From Gerris lacustris (taxonomy: Eukaryota; Arthropoda; Insecta; Hemiptera; Gerridae), in the NCBI GenBank assembly GCA_951217055.1, contig OX578276.1:116000754-116064753 (forward strand): a DNA stretch of 64,000 bases, in the 5' to 3' direction. Positions 20,797-45,073 of this stretch are shown piece after piece. The notes under the pieces are model-generated. The model had not been told where the DNA came from and made no database searches. It saw only the letters and a program-made list of their open reading frames with translations. How positions within the stretch are numbered: the first letter of the stretch is position 1; every line of letters begins with the position of its first letter. The position numbers and the translations under genes were made by a program.

Positions 20797-20955
20797 AAGG
20801 CCCCCATAATCAATCAAAAATTAGGCGCAAAATGTTTGCGCAATCCTGATGTCAGGCAAATTTAGGCCATATACATCATGTTTGCGCAAACATCAAACAG
20901 CCCCATACTCGGTCAAAATGTTTGTGCAAACATTTTGACCGTGTATGGGGGCCTT
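20797..20955. mobile_element. 159-bp MITE with AAGGCCCCCATA ends
   Basis: AAGGCCCCCATA and its inverse are flanked by TA. Inside, a second inverted pair around ATGTTTGCGCAAACAT and AAAATGTTTGTGCAAACATTTT makes nested hairpins. It is non-coding and the superfamily is uncertain. Confidence 0.65.
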
Positions 20956-22497
20956 TAGTAAAGTTGTTATTAACTAACTCACTAGAAATACAACTAGCCC
21001 TCTACTAAAAAATCTCCATAGACACTTCTGGTGTACTGATATGCTAATGGCTAAGATATGATGTCAGTCAGACTAATTGTGCACAATAGCTATCTCTCAA
21101 ATAAATGGACTGATTATATATAAAAAAAAAAATTAATTTTGTGAAATTTATTATGATATTAATGGCTGTAAAAACTAGTAGTAAAGGTGGAGGTTGTTAC
21201 TGCAAAGGTTAACTGACTAAAAAGGATTGGCGGATTGGTATAACTGAGTAGTTAGTGTGTAGGCAAAACTCACCTGAAACTAAGGTCAATACTCAACTCA
21301 TAACTGTTATACCTGGTGAAAATTCAACTCGTATTTAAAGAAAAAAAAACTGCAAAAATTGGTATTAAAGGTAGAGGGTGTTACAACAAAGAGGTGATAC
21401 AAGTAACAGCACGCAGGTAGTAAGGAGCCCCAGCTCCACAAGTGGGCTGACCAAATAGGCTCGTCCCACCAATTCTGAGATGGAACAGGTAATTTTAAAC
21501 TAGCAGAATTGAAAAGCATTCCCAAATTTCTTTCACCATGTCCAAAAAATTTACTGGGCTTAAAAATTATTAATATATTCTGTATCAAAGTATAGATATC
21601 AGACTAGTAACAATATAAATGCATTATAAAAAACTAAGTAAGAAATTACACATTTTATTTATTTGTATTTCCACATTTATTAATAAATACATAGTAGAAA
21701 AAAAGTTTTTTTTTTCCTCTTAAATAACAACACACTGTACAAAAAAATTTAAAAAATAAATAACACTTCTACAACCAAATAAATACACAAACTCCCAACT
21801 TTTGAAATCATTGAAAGAAGTCCAAATACATTGTTAACTTAATTTTTAAACCATAGGTATTAGCTACTAAGAGGAAACCTCTCCAATTAATAAGGAAAGA
21901 TTTTTATAACAACATAAATAAATATAATTATCAATCTCACTAAATTAAATAATAAAAATGCACAAAAAATAAGAAAATATAATTTATCAGAATCATTTAA
22001 TAAATAATAACTATTTATGGTGAATAATACAAAACTAAGGTCTAAGAAGTTGACAAATATCTTTTATTTATTTATATTGTCTTCTACAGGGAATGCTGCA
22101 GTGGATACTTTCAAATAAAGTCACAACTTCACCCATTCAAATTATTTTAAACATTTAATTGTGGCTAAGATCACAAGCAATCATTCAAATCCAACTCCAC
22201 AGTGAAACCAAAAATTACTAAGAATTTATAAAAAAAGTTTCATAAATTAAAAATCCACAATGTTGTTAAACAAACAGATTTATAAGGATTTTTAAAAAGC
22301 ATAATAATTAATGCTGGCCTAGACTAGAAAAAATGAACACAAATAATTCAACTTTACGCCAACATATCTTAAAATAATTTTTTAGGCCTTAATAATCATT
22401 AAAAACTAACATAAGACCTTATTGTACGAGGGGGAGGGCAATAAGATAAATTTATACATTTCAGTCTTAATATTTAAAACAAATAAAAAAAAAAAAA

Positions 22498-22502
<5 letters not shown>

Positions 22503-22563
<61 letters not shown>
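22503..22563. repeat. (TA)n microsatellite
   Basis: About 30 TA dinucleotides directly after a run of A. Confidence 0.95.
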
Positions 22564-22566
<3 letters not shown>

Positions 22567-23285
22567 GTAATGTTTTACAAATATGTATAATTTAAAGGAA
22601 AATTAAATAATTTTATCTTAATAATTAAATCGTTCAATAAAGTTTATAAGGTTTAAAAATATTAATTAATAATCCATAACTAAAGAAAATAAATGAATAC
22701 AAAGTATTTTTTTTACTACATTCAGCTGTTATAGCATACTACTAGTATACTGTATAACACGTAATTTTAAAACAATTTTACACATCTAAAAATAAATATA
22801 AAAAGGACAAATTGAGAAGAATAAATTTAATTAAAATTTAATTTAATTAAAAAAAAGAAATTTGTTTTAGCAGAACTTTTAACTACATTTTTCCTGCTGT
22901 AATACCAGTAAAATATAAAAACATTAATAAAAATATCAAATTAGAAAAAAGGCTATGTTGTTTTCTTAAGACCTTAGCCCTCAAATTCCAAAACACAGAG
23001 TAAAATATAATATTTTGTTGATAAGTAAGATGAACACAATAAATAATCTTCAAAAATTTAAATGTTTGGATTATTTTCCCTTGAGAAAAAAGTATAAGTT
23101 GTAATATATCGTGTTGGGTCTTAATTTTTATAATAGTCTTAAAGCAAGGAAAGATGGATCAATTGTTAATTTAGGTGATAAATACTTTTTTTTATAGTAA
23201 GTTGGACAAATGAATAAGATGTTTGATAAGAGACTTTAATTAAATATAAATGTTAATTCTAATGTTAAATACATTGTTTATAGGC

Positions 23286-23311
23286 CTGATGATGTCCCTC
23301 AAGGGATGAAA
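23286..23311 (+). ncRNA. Hammerhead-ribozyme-like core (candidate)
   Basis: CTGATGA is followed by a perfect 5-bp stem (GTCCC and GGGAT, counting one G-T pair) with a TCAA loop, and then by GAAA. This is the conserved core plus stem II of a hammerhead ribozyme, as found in Penelope-like elements. I could not assign stems I and III or a cleavage site, so self-cleavage is unproven. Confidence 0.3.
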
Positions 23312-23894
23312 TATAGCCAATAGTTAATGGAATAATTTTTGACAAATTTTATTCACCCCTGAAAGACTCAACACGATAGATAACGATTAATTATAGGGGA
23401 CTACTACTTATAAGAAATAATAAGTTGTGTTTGAGAATTCAGTGACATTAGACAACAACTAGCTGGGTGGTTGCTGTCAAATAGTTACATAAGGGCCACT
23501 ATTTCTTTAAGGCTGTTGAAAATTACAATTATAATATTTAGTATACTATTTTCTTTAATATTGTTGATCTCTGCTTAAAAGGATTTTTTAAATAATTGTA
23601 AGAACCAAAGTTTGTTGAACTGTTAATCCAATTTAACTGTGGTAATACAATATCGCAACAAAGCACGCATATCCGATTATTTAATTATATTACGGCCATG
23701 ATTTATCTTATGTATATTTACAATGTTCTAAATATCGTAACACCCACAGCTTTACTTCTGATCACATATAAAAGAATAACAGTTCTATTAAAAATATATT
23801 TTTACAAAAAGACTGAAGTCATTTATAAGAGTATACAAACACAAATTAATACATTTAACATAAGTTTACTATTACAAGGCTATATATATATATA

Positions 23895-24317
23895 CAGTGG
23901 AACCTCGATAATTCGGACTAATTGGGACCAGACACTGTCCGAATTACCGATTTGTCCGAATTTTCGAATATGCTGTGAAACAACTTTTTCGCAGACGAGA
24001 GGACCTGATAAAGGTGCGCCTAAGCTTCTTCTTTGGGTGCACCATATTATGCACATCGCATCTTCTAAAGCGGTATCATTTGCCATTCGTAACGTTCTCC
24101 GGTTTTTAGACCCCTCTTCAGAATCTAGCTTTGACTCGTATTGCAGTATCAGTATGCTATCTCGTTTTTGTTTTAGATGTCCCCACATTATACTTTTTTA
24201 AAAGAGATCTCCAACTTTAACCATTCGGATTTTTTTTTTTTTTATAGAATTTCTAGTTTTTAAATGTTTCAGTAGGCAGTCCGGATATTCGAGGTCCGAA
24301 TTATCGAGGTTCTACTG
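23895..24317. mobile_element. pogo/Tigger (jerky-type) element, 423 bp
   Basis: The inverted ends CAGTGGAACCTCGATAATTC and GAATTATCGAGGTTCTACTG are flanked by TA. The 5' side is a short TA tract. The interior holds part of a transposase on the minus strand (next entry). Terminal motif, TA target and coding remnant all fit the pogo/Tigger group of Tc1/mariner. Confidence 0.85.
23930..24188 (-). pseudogene. Jerky/Tigger transposase fragment
   Basis: The minus strand reads through an HTH_Tnp_Tc5/CENP-B-like segment containing EDAMCIIWCTQRRSLGAPLS and SGPLVCEKV, resembling the DNA-binding part of JRK and Tigger transposases, where a WF.Q.R..G.P.SGP pattern is usual. The frame runs out into the terminal repeat and there is no DDE catalytic domain, so only a remnant of the DNA-binding half is left. 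Confidence 0.7.
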
Positions 24318-24739
24318 TATATTTACTTATACATGATAAATTTATTTATTTTTTGATATAATTCTTTTAAGTAAATTTAGCTTAAATGTGGTATTTTCTT
24401 GATTAACATAAAGCTGCAATGATCAATGTTGTTATTTATTGATGTATTTTATAATCTGAATAAATAATAAATTAGCTCTCAAATAAATAACTTAGTTGCA
24501 AAGGGTGTTAGACCCTGTGCCTCTTAAAATTAATGAATAATAAATTATTATGATAAAATTATTACATTATAAAAGTATGAAATTATGATGATGAAAGTAT
24601 TACACCTTATAAGAAACAGCTGCTCATTAAAGATATATTAATATAAAAATTACACCAAAAAATTATAGCATGAAAAATGTAGTGAATTCTGTACTTAGAC
24701 AACATTTTTATTTAGAAATTACATCCCTGCCTGCCTTAA

Positions 24740-24949
24740 GGTTGCCATACATAGAGGAAACAGGAAATCCTCAAGGAAAAAGTCACCGGAATTTCTTCTA
24801 CCGAAACCCTCACCTTTCACAACACAAACTTCAAAACATGCCGCGCTTCACTACATAGTTTTGGCCTCAAGGCCCCCTCCACGGACGAACAGGAATTCCT
24901 CCAGGTCTGGACCTGAACCTCAAGGATTTGCTGTACATATATGGTAGCC
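24740..24949. mobile_element. 210-bp MITE flanked by TTAA
   Basis: GGTTGCCATACATA and the inverse TATATGGTAGCC are flanked by TTAA on each side (24736-24739 and 24950-24953). A TTAA duplication suggests mobilisation by a piggyBac-type transposase. It is non-coding. Confidence 0.65.
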
Positions 24950-25558
24950 TTAATGCTGAAAGAAGTTATTTTTTTTTTTTCTATTAAAACTGAATTATGC
25001 TATTTAATAAATATTTGCATAAGTCCAAAACATTTTTATATTTGCTAATTAAATATTTTACAATAAATAAATAACTATATCACTTAGTACCATATATTAA
25101 TAAACAGGTCAAGTGTGTGCTAGCCAGCACACAGCGAGGGTCTGTAGGCCACACTGTATAGTTTAAGTAGTACCCTATTGATGGTGTTTTTTAAAATGCT
25201 AAAAAGCTTACTTTGAACTATCCTATATGGGTCTGATATTCTCAAAAATACATAAACAAACTTCTGATAAAGTATTTTTTTTTTGCCACTAAACCGGACT
25301 ACAACCATATAAATACATCAAAAAGACCAAAGTTATAAAAAACGTATTTTGTCAATAAAAAATAAAATAATATTTTTTTCGAAATTTCCAAAAAGTGGTG
25401 TCTTTACTTTTGGTCGAAGAATTTTCAGGAATTTTTCAGATTTTTTGCACTTCACATAAGCGAGATAGAGGGGGAGGAGGGGGGACACGTTTCACACCCA
25501 CTTCAAACTTGCCTACGCTCGCCCTATCACAGTTATAACCAAAGAATTATATATTTTT

Positions 25559-26181
25559 TAGCGTTGGGACAACCGACTAGAAAAAACAACCGAATGAATA
25601 AGTTGATTCGGGAAAAAACAGTCGATTGAATTCAATCGACTGAAAACAGTCTCATAGCGGGTATAGGATATATGAATAAAGATAAAGATATAGACCGAGA
25701 CTGAACCCGCAAGTTGAATGTTTCAATCGAATGGTTTTTTTTTTATATAGGAGTAGTACGGTGGAGGCCGTAAAGGCCTCAGAGCTGAGGGGGGTTGAGA
25801 GTGAGAAGGCGCTTGACACTCGTTATCTCGACCCAAACTACAGCCTGCTACGCCATCGTTTTCATTCGAATGAAAAAATATAGACAGAGACTGAATCCAG
25901 TCGAATTTTTCATTCGAATGTTTCATTCGGATGTTTTTTGGTTTTGGGTAGGGGAAAGGAACGACGGTGAAGGGCTCAGAGCAGAGGAGGGGTGAGGCGC
26001 ATGACACTCGTTATCTCGTTATACACACGTCCACATATACACGTCCGAATTACAACTAATACAACTCCAAACTATAGACTGATATCAGTCGATTGAAAAC
26101 TATATATCCACAACCGAATGAATGAATATTTTAAAACAACCGTTTAGTCGACTGTTTTCAATCGATTGGTTCCCAACGCTA
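25559..26181. mobile_element. hAT element with TAGCGTTGGG ends, 623 bp
   Basis: TAGCGTTGGG and CCCAACGCTA are flanked by the exact 8-bp duplication ATATTTTT (25551-25558 and 26182-26189). The interior is rich in ATCGAT/ATTCGAAT-type motifs (CAGTCGATTGAA, CATTCGAATG), probably subterminal binding repeats. It is non-autonomous. Confidence 0.82.
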
Positions 26182-27153
26182 ATATTTTTGTAATCAGCTC
26201 GACATACCCTTTCATATGATACCCCTCACGGTGTCGAAAAAAACAAAAAAACTTTTAACCCTTAAATTTCAGTTTTTTTTACCCTAATTTTTTTGAAAAA
26301 TATTTTTTTTAAGTCGCTATATTTTTAAAATATGTGGGCAGGTACAAGACACATACATGCCATATTTCAAAGTGATCGGATGAAAAGTGTAGTCGTGAGA
26401 GCAGGCACAAGGACGGACGGACAGACACACGCAGGAAAATATAAGGGTCCTTGGTTTGGCCTACGGACCCTAAAAATTATACAACTTAAGCAAAACATTT
26501 TGAATCTTAATATTTTAGATCAAAATTGACTACACCACAAGAATAATTAAAACATTTATAAACTACTCAAAATTTGAAAAAAATAAAAAAATTAATAAAT
26601 AATAATTTCCCTGTAGTGGGTGTTATGGGGAAACACTTTAAATATGCATATTGTGTTTTACATCTAAAATTGTTACGCAAAAATGTAAATATATAAAACA
26701 ACCCTAAGTATGAAAGAGATTGTTTAATAAAGTATTGCAACTTATTAAATTTAATTAAAACAAGAATTTTTGATTACTTTCTAAACAAACAAAAGCTGAT
26801 CAACATTTCTCTCATATAATAACTTTTGAAAGTAAAATTGAGTTTATCTTTAAAGAAAATATTTATTTCTTGAATTTCATAAAACTTTATTAATTAAAAT
26901 TGTTATTACACCCTCCTTGCATTCACAGTAAAAAAATAAATAAAACTTACGAATTTCCCTAATTTAAGTACATTATCTTTTCTGGTAATTAATGTCCCAT
27001 TAGTTATGTAAACTACTAGTTACAATGAACAATAAGCAGTTCATAAATAAATAAATAAAAAAATAAAAGATACAAAGAAGAAACGATTACCCTTATAAAA
27101 ACAAAACAGATAGTTAGTAGTCTTTCCCATAAAATGATAATAATAAAAATTTC
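26182..27153. other. Intergenic DNA downstream of CDC7 with a retroposon tail
   Basis: Around 26330-26470 a segment with GGACGGACGGACAGACACAC followed by GGTCCTTGGTTTGGCCTACG resembles the 3' end of a non-LTR retroposon. The rest, up to the CDC7 stop codon, is AT-rich and includes the 3' UTR of that gene. No other gene was seen. Confidence 0.45.
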
Positions 27154-39187
<12,034 letters not shown>

Positions 39188-39430
39188 TTTTCCCCTCTTT
39201 TAATCTGGAAAGCACAATACAGAAATTAAAACTAATAAGATTTCAGGAAGTAGAGAGCCGAGCAACAATACGCCTCAAGGATACAAAGACAAAATACGCA
39301 CCAAGTCAAAGAAACTAAACCTTAGAAACAAAGCTAGGTATACATGCTTCAAATAAACTATCAAATTATTACGTATCGTAACTCATAAATGATATAATAT
39401 AAAATAAATAAAAATAAAGAGAACTCTTAC

Positions 39431-39600
39431 CGAAATGAAACCCAGAAAACAAAAAACAATTATGGTGCGACGAAGCTTACATCAAGCTAAAATGCTTACT
39501 GCGTAGTTCTTTATACCAAAACACGTAGCTCAAAATATAATTTAATAGGAACTGAGTAATAATAACTAGAAGCTACAATTTTAAAAGGAACGTTCAAAAT
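39431..39600 (-). other. Probable CDC7 5' UTR exon and promoter region
   Basis: A good donor, CG-GTAAGAG at 39431/39430, pairs with the acceptor at 39205-39206 to give a 226-bp intron in the 5' UTR. The upstream limit of the exon and the transcription start cannot be placed from sequence alone. Confidence 0.45.
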
Positions 39601-40344
39601 ATGAAATATATTATTAAAAGAGATTAAAAAAAGTAAACAATTAACACGCAAAATCCCGCTCGATTTGCTCTCCGTTTGTCGGAGTTGGAGTTATTCTTAC
39701 TTTTGCTAGGCTAGAATCCAGGATCATTTATTCAATGTTATGCAGATATAGCATCAAATACTTTCAATTCGTTTTTAAAAAACCATTAATGAGATCGTTT
39801 ATAATAACCAGAGACGGGACGTTTATGACTTTTATTTTTCCATTTTATGACCTTTATTCTATGAATTTTATGACTTTTATTCTCCTGTTTTATGACCTCT
39901 ATTTTAGAAAATCGGTTGTTTTATGACGTTTTAGCCAAAAGTATGACGTTTATTTCACTGTGAAAATTTAGTCTTTATATGAAACGTTTCGTTATTTTGG
40001 AGGGTAAACATTCAAAAGAAAGATTCCAATACTTCATAAATACAGAATTATATTTACAATAAATAATAATAATTAGCAGAATGCTTCAACATTGTAAATA
40101 CACTTCCAATTAGAGTGGCACATAGCTTCCTCGAGTATACTTTAATGATTTTAGGCTTTTAAAATCCATTATTGTCTCATTTATTTAATTTCCCATCAAT
40201 AAAGCCTGGTCTCGAGGTCCACAGGCTCACTTTGCTATTAAAGAGGTAGGTCAAAGAGAGAGCTGAGGGACCAAGCCACCTCCTATTCCCCTTGTCTATC
40301 TCCCTCCTCGCGTTCTCTCCATAATAAAAACTATTAATAGTTTT

Positions 40345-40800
40345 AGCGATCTTTAACTCTTCATAGCGGTGTCGCTGTTGGTTTTATTAAACAATTGTAT
40401 TTGGAAAAAATGTTAGTCTCATTAAATAGATGAAGTTAGATTTTCTTCCCGACCTAAAATTTCAATTTTAAATTTGAAGTTCACGTTAACGCGAGCATTG
40501 CTGGCGAACGCTTTGTCCAACGAACCAACGAACTTGTCCTGGGTATTGGTAAAATTAATATGTGTACCAAATTTCATCAAAATCGGTCTACTTTTACTCA
40601 AGTTATCGTAACACGTTTCAGGGGACGCGGACACACAGACCGATAGACAGACAGACACGGAATCAAAAATGTTCCCTGATGTCTGAAACGGATTTCTGTC
40701 TTGGAATTTTTAAAATCAGACACATCAAATGTTTTCGTCTTCAAAAGTGAACACAATGCTTCCGTCACCTTCGGTAAACTCGGAAGCAAAAATAATCATG
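40345..40800 (+). repeat. SINE-like retroposon B, copy 2 (inside hAT)
   Basis: It is the fullest copy of the family, with TTTCATCAAAATCGGTCTAC, ACACAGACCGATAGACAGAC and the terminal hairpin words CTTCCGTCACCTTCGG and AAACTCGGAAG. A short inverted fragment of this end is at 34606-34640. Confidence 0.6.
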
Positions 40801-40814
40801 TGTTGTTCTATATG

Positions 40815-40990
40815 CTCCAGAGTTAAATTAGAAACGAGTGGTTGGTAAAATGCTCCGAAACAAGTCTACTCTCGTTGGGGCTTTACGAAAAACTTTCTTC
40901 ACTGACGAAATCAGTTTGTTGACAGCCGGGAATTCATCCCACACAGCTTCCGCAGCCCGATGAAGCCCATGGCTGAATCATGTTAAATGC
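40815..40990 (-). pseudogene. hAT transposase remnant
   Basis: On the minus strand a reading with SHGLHRAAEAVWDEFPAVNK followed by LISSVKKVFVKPQRE resembles the segment HGLHRVAEE...VNKLI...KKVFVKAPSR seen in insect hAT-type transposases (DUF659-like proteins). It is cut short by the SINE-like insertion and has a stop after PQRE. Confidence 0.55.
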
Positions 40991-42758
40991 ACAACCATGG
41001 GGTAAAGAAATCAAGAAACTAGTTACACGAGTAAAATTAATCAATTTATCAAGAATCACGAGTAAGAAATCAAATGAGCAATTAAACATTCTACTCTCTT
41101 ACCATGAATATACAATACAAAATCTAAAGTTCTGGAACAGCCTATCAGGAGACTGCCCAAACCAAAGGGTTTACTGTTGGCTGATTGGAGAATTTATCTC
41201 GAACTTCCTGGATTCAAATTGGAGGAGTTGTTGATAGTTGTTCCAAGAAGGAGCCGATCAGGAGCTCTAGTTTGGAATTAGGGATGACCGTCGGTGCCTC
41301 TCGGCCTCTTTGGTTGTAGGTATGCATAAGCGCATTAGTTAAGTCCGAAAGTAGTCGGGGAATTAAGAGACTAGGCTCTTTACTAAGCTGGTGTAAGGGT
41401 TTTTTGTTCGAACTGCACTTTTACCTGGAACCGGACCTCGAATGTTCAATTTAAAAATTTGCTTTAACAAAAAAAAACCTTTTTTGCTAAACATTTGGCA
41501 AAAAAAGGCCATTCTATGACGTTTATTCCAAGAAACCCTTATTTTATGACGTTTATGCGTAAAAAGGCTATTTTATGACAAAATCATATGACTATGACGT
41601 TTATGACTTTTTCCCGTCTCTGATAATAACCTTAAAGTTTATTTATACTAGTAAAGTGGGAAATGTGTGTATAATCTCTATGCTATGAAGAATACATAAG
41701 TTCATAAGACTCAAAAGGAAGTAGAAACGTTCCTAAAATTGGGTCATAAAATAATATACAATATACAGTTCTCGGTCTCGGGGCAGAGACGGAACTAGAC
41801 CTGCTGAGGCCCGTGTGCAAGATTTGTTTTGAGGCCTCGGTCCAGTGGCCATGTACTTTGTACCTCACGTTGTGTAATTCACGAAACTTTGGGATGTTGT
41901 TAGTGGGTGTCTAGTAGTGCTACATCCAATTTTTCGAAGAAAAAACCCTGTGCCCTGTGCTAACTTGGGGGGGGGGGGGGGGGTAAAAAACCACAAACAT
42001 TTTGCACTTGTTACAGTTTTTTCAAAATATTTGAAAAACGGTTGATTTTAACATTTTGTTGTAGTGTTGTAATATAATCCTCGTCCTAGATAATTATTTC
42101 TTGACAAATAAAAAACCAAAAATGTAGTAGCATAGATCGAAATGAATTAATAGATGCATGTATTTAGGAACGCAGCAGCGTTCCGCCCCGCCAAGTCAAA
42201 AAGACAAAATTTCACAAAAGCTGCCAGTGTATATATACTGTAGGTGACAAACTAGGGTTTTTGAGGGTCTGCAGCGTGGAATACGTACAAGCTACCTAAG
42301 TATTTTTTTAATATCTTTGAAGGTCGTGTCCTGTAGATCAAAATAAAAAAATTATGTCGAAATCGGTCAAGTAGAAGTAGAGAAAAAGAGGTTTGAAAAA
42401 CGTAGTTTTGATGACTTCTTATTCTTATTCTTCCTTCATTTTACGTTGACGCACCTACAGCCTAAACTACAGAACCGATTTTAATGAATTAGGGCTTTTT
42501 GTATTCTTCTAGGGCCTAGGGCACTAGTGTATCCCCCCCCCCTTACAACCCCTCAACTCATTCCTACGCTGAATATGGAGCGAGAAACCAAGCTAGCGAT
42601 TAGCGAACAGTCTAAAATGGGTAGTGTAGTATTCATACGTCTACATGAATATTATATAATAGCCGAGTTAGGCATTAACATGAATGTTTGTTCGAAACAC
42701 TAGAAGAATAAACTTTATTTACATCTAGTGACAATTGACTAATTGACATCAAAATACT

Positions 42759-43334
42759 TTAAACAACAAATACTCTAAATACTATATATTTCCCCCCTTT
42801 CTTCGAAAGCTCAATGGGTACTTCTCTAGGCTTCATTTGGTCTGCATGATTCATTGGTCTTTCCTCCTTTCCGTTAATGTGAACTCTGTAAGAAAGTTCT
42901 CCACTTCGCCGGGATACAAGACCTTCTTCGTACGCCTTTCCATCTCGAGTCAACACCCATACTTTATCTCCCTCCGAAAATTCCCTACTCCGCATTTTAC
43001 GATCATGTTGAATTTTTTGCTTTACTTGCTCGTTATCCAAATTTCTAGACACATCCGGTTTTAAAAGATCCAATCTTGTTGTCAACGCACGGTTTGGCGA
43101 ATTTCGGTATGACAATAGAAATTGCTGTAAAGCAGTACTATGGTCCAATCCCGAATTTTTTGCGGCTTTCATACGGTCTTTAAACGTTCTTACGAACCTT
43201 TCCGCAAGTCCATTAGTTCGGGGATGATATGGTGTTGATCTAATATGTAGAATTCCGTTTCCTTCACAAAACTGTTTGAACTCCATGGCCGTAAATTGGG
43301 GTCCATTGTCTGAGACCAACTTAGCTGGCACACC
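42759..43334 (-). pseudogene. Gypsy integrase, C-terminal part
   Basis: It reads SDNGPQFTAMEFKQFC, then HPRTNGLAERFVRTFKDRMK, with the second aspartate and the glutamate of the DDE core, followed by a basic C-terminal domain (KVWVLTRDGKAYEEGLVSRR). It is separated from the N-terminal part by the hAT insertion at the codon pair after GVP. Confidence 0.85.
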
Positions 43335-44909
43335 CAGTGGCGATCCTAGGGGGGGGCAGGGGGGCTATAGCCCCCCCTGGGGGAAAATTAGCCCCCCCTG
43401 GGGGAAAATTAGCCCCCCCTGGGGGAAAATTAGCCCACGAAAGAAAATTAGCCCACCTTTAAATTTTTTTTAAGAAATATTGTTTTATTTTTTTTTATTA
43501 TTATTATTTTTTTCCGAAGTAGTATCCGAAGTACTGATTAGCCTCCGAGCCGATGGCGAGGACAGGCTATGAATAAACGAGGCAGAAATGTTTCCTTTGC
43601 TGCCTTGTTGCTGTTGCATACAATATTTTATCTACGGGCGGCAGAAAAATGAAACTGCTAAAATACTATTCATTGAATTATTCAACAGAATTAACAAATT
43701 TTCACAAATTATTTAAATAGTAAAACGTTTATATATTAAATTTTACTTATTCAACTATAAAACAATGTTATAAGATAGAGATGATAGTATAAACTATTAT
43801 TGCCAACATTATAACAATAAAAATTTTGCTGCCTAGGCATCAACATTTTTCCTCATTTTACCGCCCAGGCAGTAAAGTCACATTTCTCTGCCCAAAATCA
43901 GTTCAATAATGCCTCATTTTGCTGCCGCAAGAAGGTAAAATAATCTAATGATGTTTTTGTAGTTTTAAGTTTATATTTTCACGGGCGTCGCGTCGTAGCG
44001 TGGGGACGGGGAGGACACGTCCTCCCCAATATTTGATATGTGATTAAATTATTTAATTGAAATATTTAAAACGTTTTTACTTATCAACCCATATTTTGTC
44101 AATAATACGTGATTTATCAATTGTGTGTCATTTTGGTAATCCATGTTGCTGTGAACAGAGAACAACTAGTTTAGAATCTGAAGATGGCTATTAAGTAGCC
44201 AAAATCTGTTACCAGTTATTACAAATATTTTGTGTGAAGACCTAGTGTTTCCTCCCCCTCCACTTTTCAAAATGATTACAATATGCTATTTATTGTATGG
44301 GGTAAATTTGCATTGTATTCCCCACCTATCTCTAAATATCCGATTTAATTCTGGTTTTTTTCCAGACTGTTCGTTTTTACATTACAAAAACGATTTCCGT
44401 TGTAGCTTCTCGATAAACCCAATCTTATTTTTTAGGGTTTTGTAGATACTTCTTCAAACCCTAATGCCGGGGGTGATGTATCCGTTCGTCCGTCGCTCTA
44501 TGGTTCATAGGGCTCAAACCGTTTAAGCTAAAGTGCTGAAATTTAAAACACTGATGCAACTTTTTGACCCAAACACAAAAAAAAAAAAATATATATACAG
44601 AAGTTAAAAATATGCCCATGTGCAAGTCGCAAAAGTTGGTAAACTCAGAAATTTATATTTTTTTAAAGTTTTGAGTAGGTATCAAATGAAAGCTGCGGAA
44701 TCTTAAGTTACAAATATATATTTGCTTTTTTAAATTTTGCATTGCTTAATGGTAAAATAAATCAAAATATACCCAAAGATATCCCCCCAACAATAACGCC
44801 CCATAACGCCTGGTCCTAAAATTTCGAAATAATTCATGGTTATACCTTATGGTGGGGCGATGAAAATTTCCGAAAAAATGTAATTTATCTTGTCGTTATT
44901 ACCGGTAAA

Positions 44910-44965
44910 AACATTGTGACCCCCAGGGGGATTGAACCAGGGACCCCTTGAGGCCAGAGCAAAAA
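44910..44965 (-). other. tRNA-like B-box fragment
   Basis: The minus strand has CCTGGTTCAATCCCCCTGGG, matching an RNA polymerase III B box and T arm. No A box was found at the right distance, so this is at most a fragment of a tRNA-derived repeat. Confidence 0.3.
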
Positions 44966-45018
44966 ATATATTACGGTAAAAATTAATTATATAACGGGTA
45001 TGCTTATCATCTACAAAA

Positions 45019-45073
45019 CCCAAAAAAAGTACTTGGATGCAAGAAGTACTTGCGTCCAAGTACTTTTTTTGGG
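45019..45073. repeat. Near-perfect 25-bp inverted repeat
   Basis: The arms CCCAAAAAAAGTACTTGG... and its inverse enclose a 5-base loop AAGTA, with one mismatch in 25 pairs. It lies inside the hAT 43335-45911. Confidence 0.85.

Larger units (their letters stand above)
20118..23894. other. 3' flank of PSMD5, AT-rich intergenic
   Basis: TA tracts lie at 20170-20226 and 22503-22563 and a G run of 19 at 20627-20645. Imperfect direct repeats occur near 21180 and 21362 (AAAGGTGGAGGTTGTTAC and its variant). A minus-strand open frame at 21307-21588 has no recognised motif. Apart from the small elements listed separately no gene was seen. Confidence 0.5.
39809..41622. mobile_element. hAT element with CAGAGACGGGACGTTTATGAC-type ends, 1.8 kb
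   Basis: CAGAGACGGGACGTTTATGA and the imperfect inverse ending CCCGTCTCTG are flanked by the 8-bp duplication ATAATAAC (39801-39808 and 41623-41630). TTTATGACNTTTAT-like words repeat about six times inside the left end and five times inside the right, clear subterminal repeats. A transposase remnant and a SINE-like copy lie inside. Confidence 0.85.

Noticed and set aside
21307..21588. 93-codon minus-strand frame
   Set aside because: No recognised motif, biased by flanking A/T runs, and no splice context; kept only as a note.
23698..24201. 167-codon + strand frame
   Set aside because: It runs across the terminal repeat of the Tigger element. The transposase-like reading is on the other strand.
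40980..41234. 84-codon + strand frame in the hAT
   Set aside because: The recognisable transposase-like reading is on the minus strand just to the left; this frame has no convincing motif.
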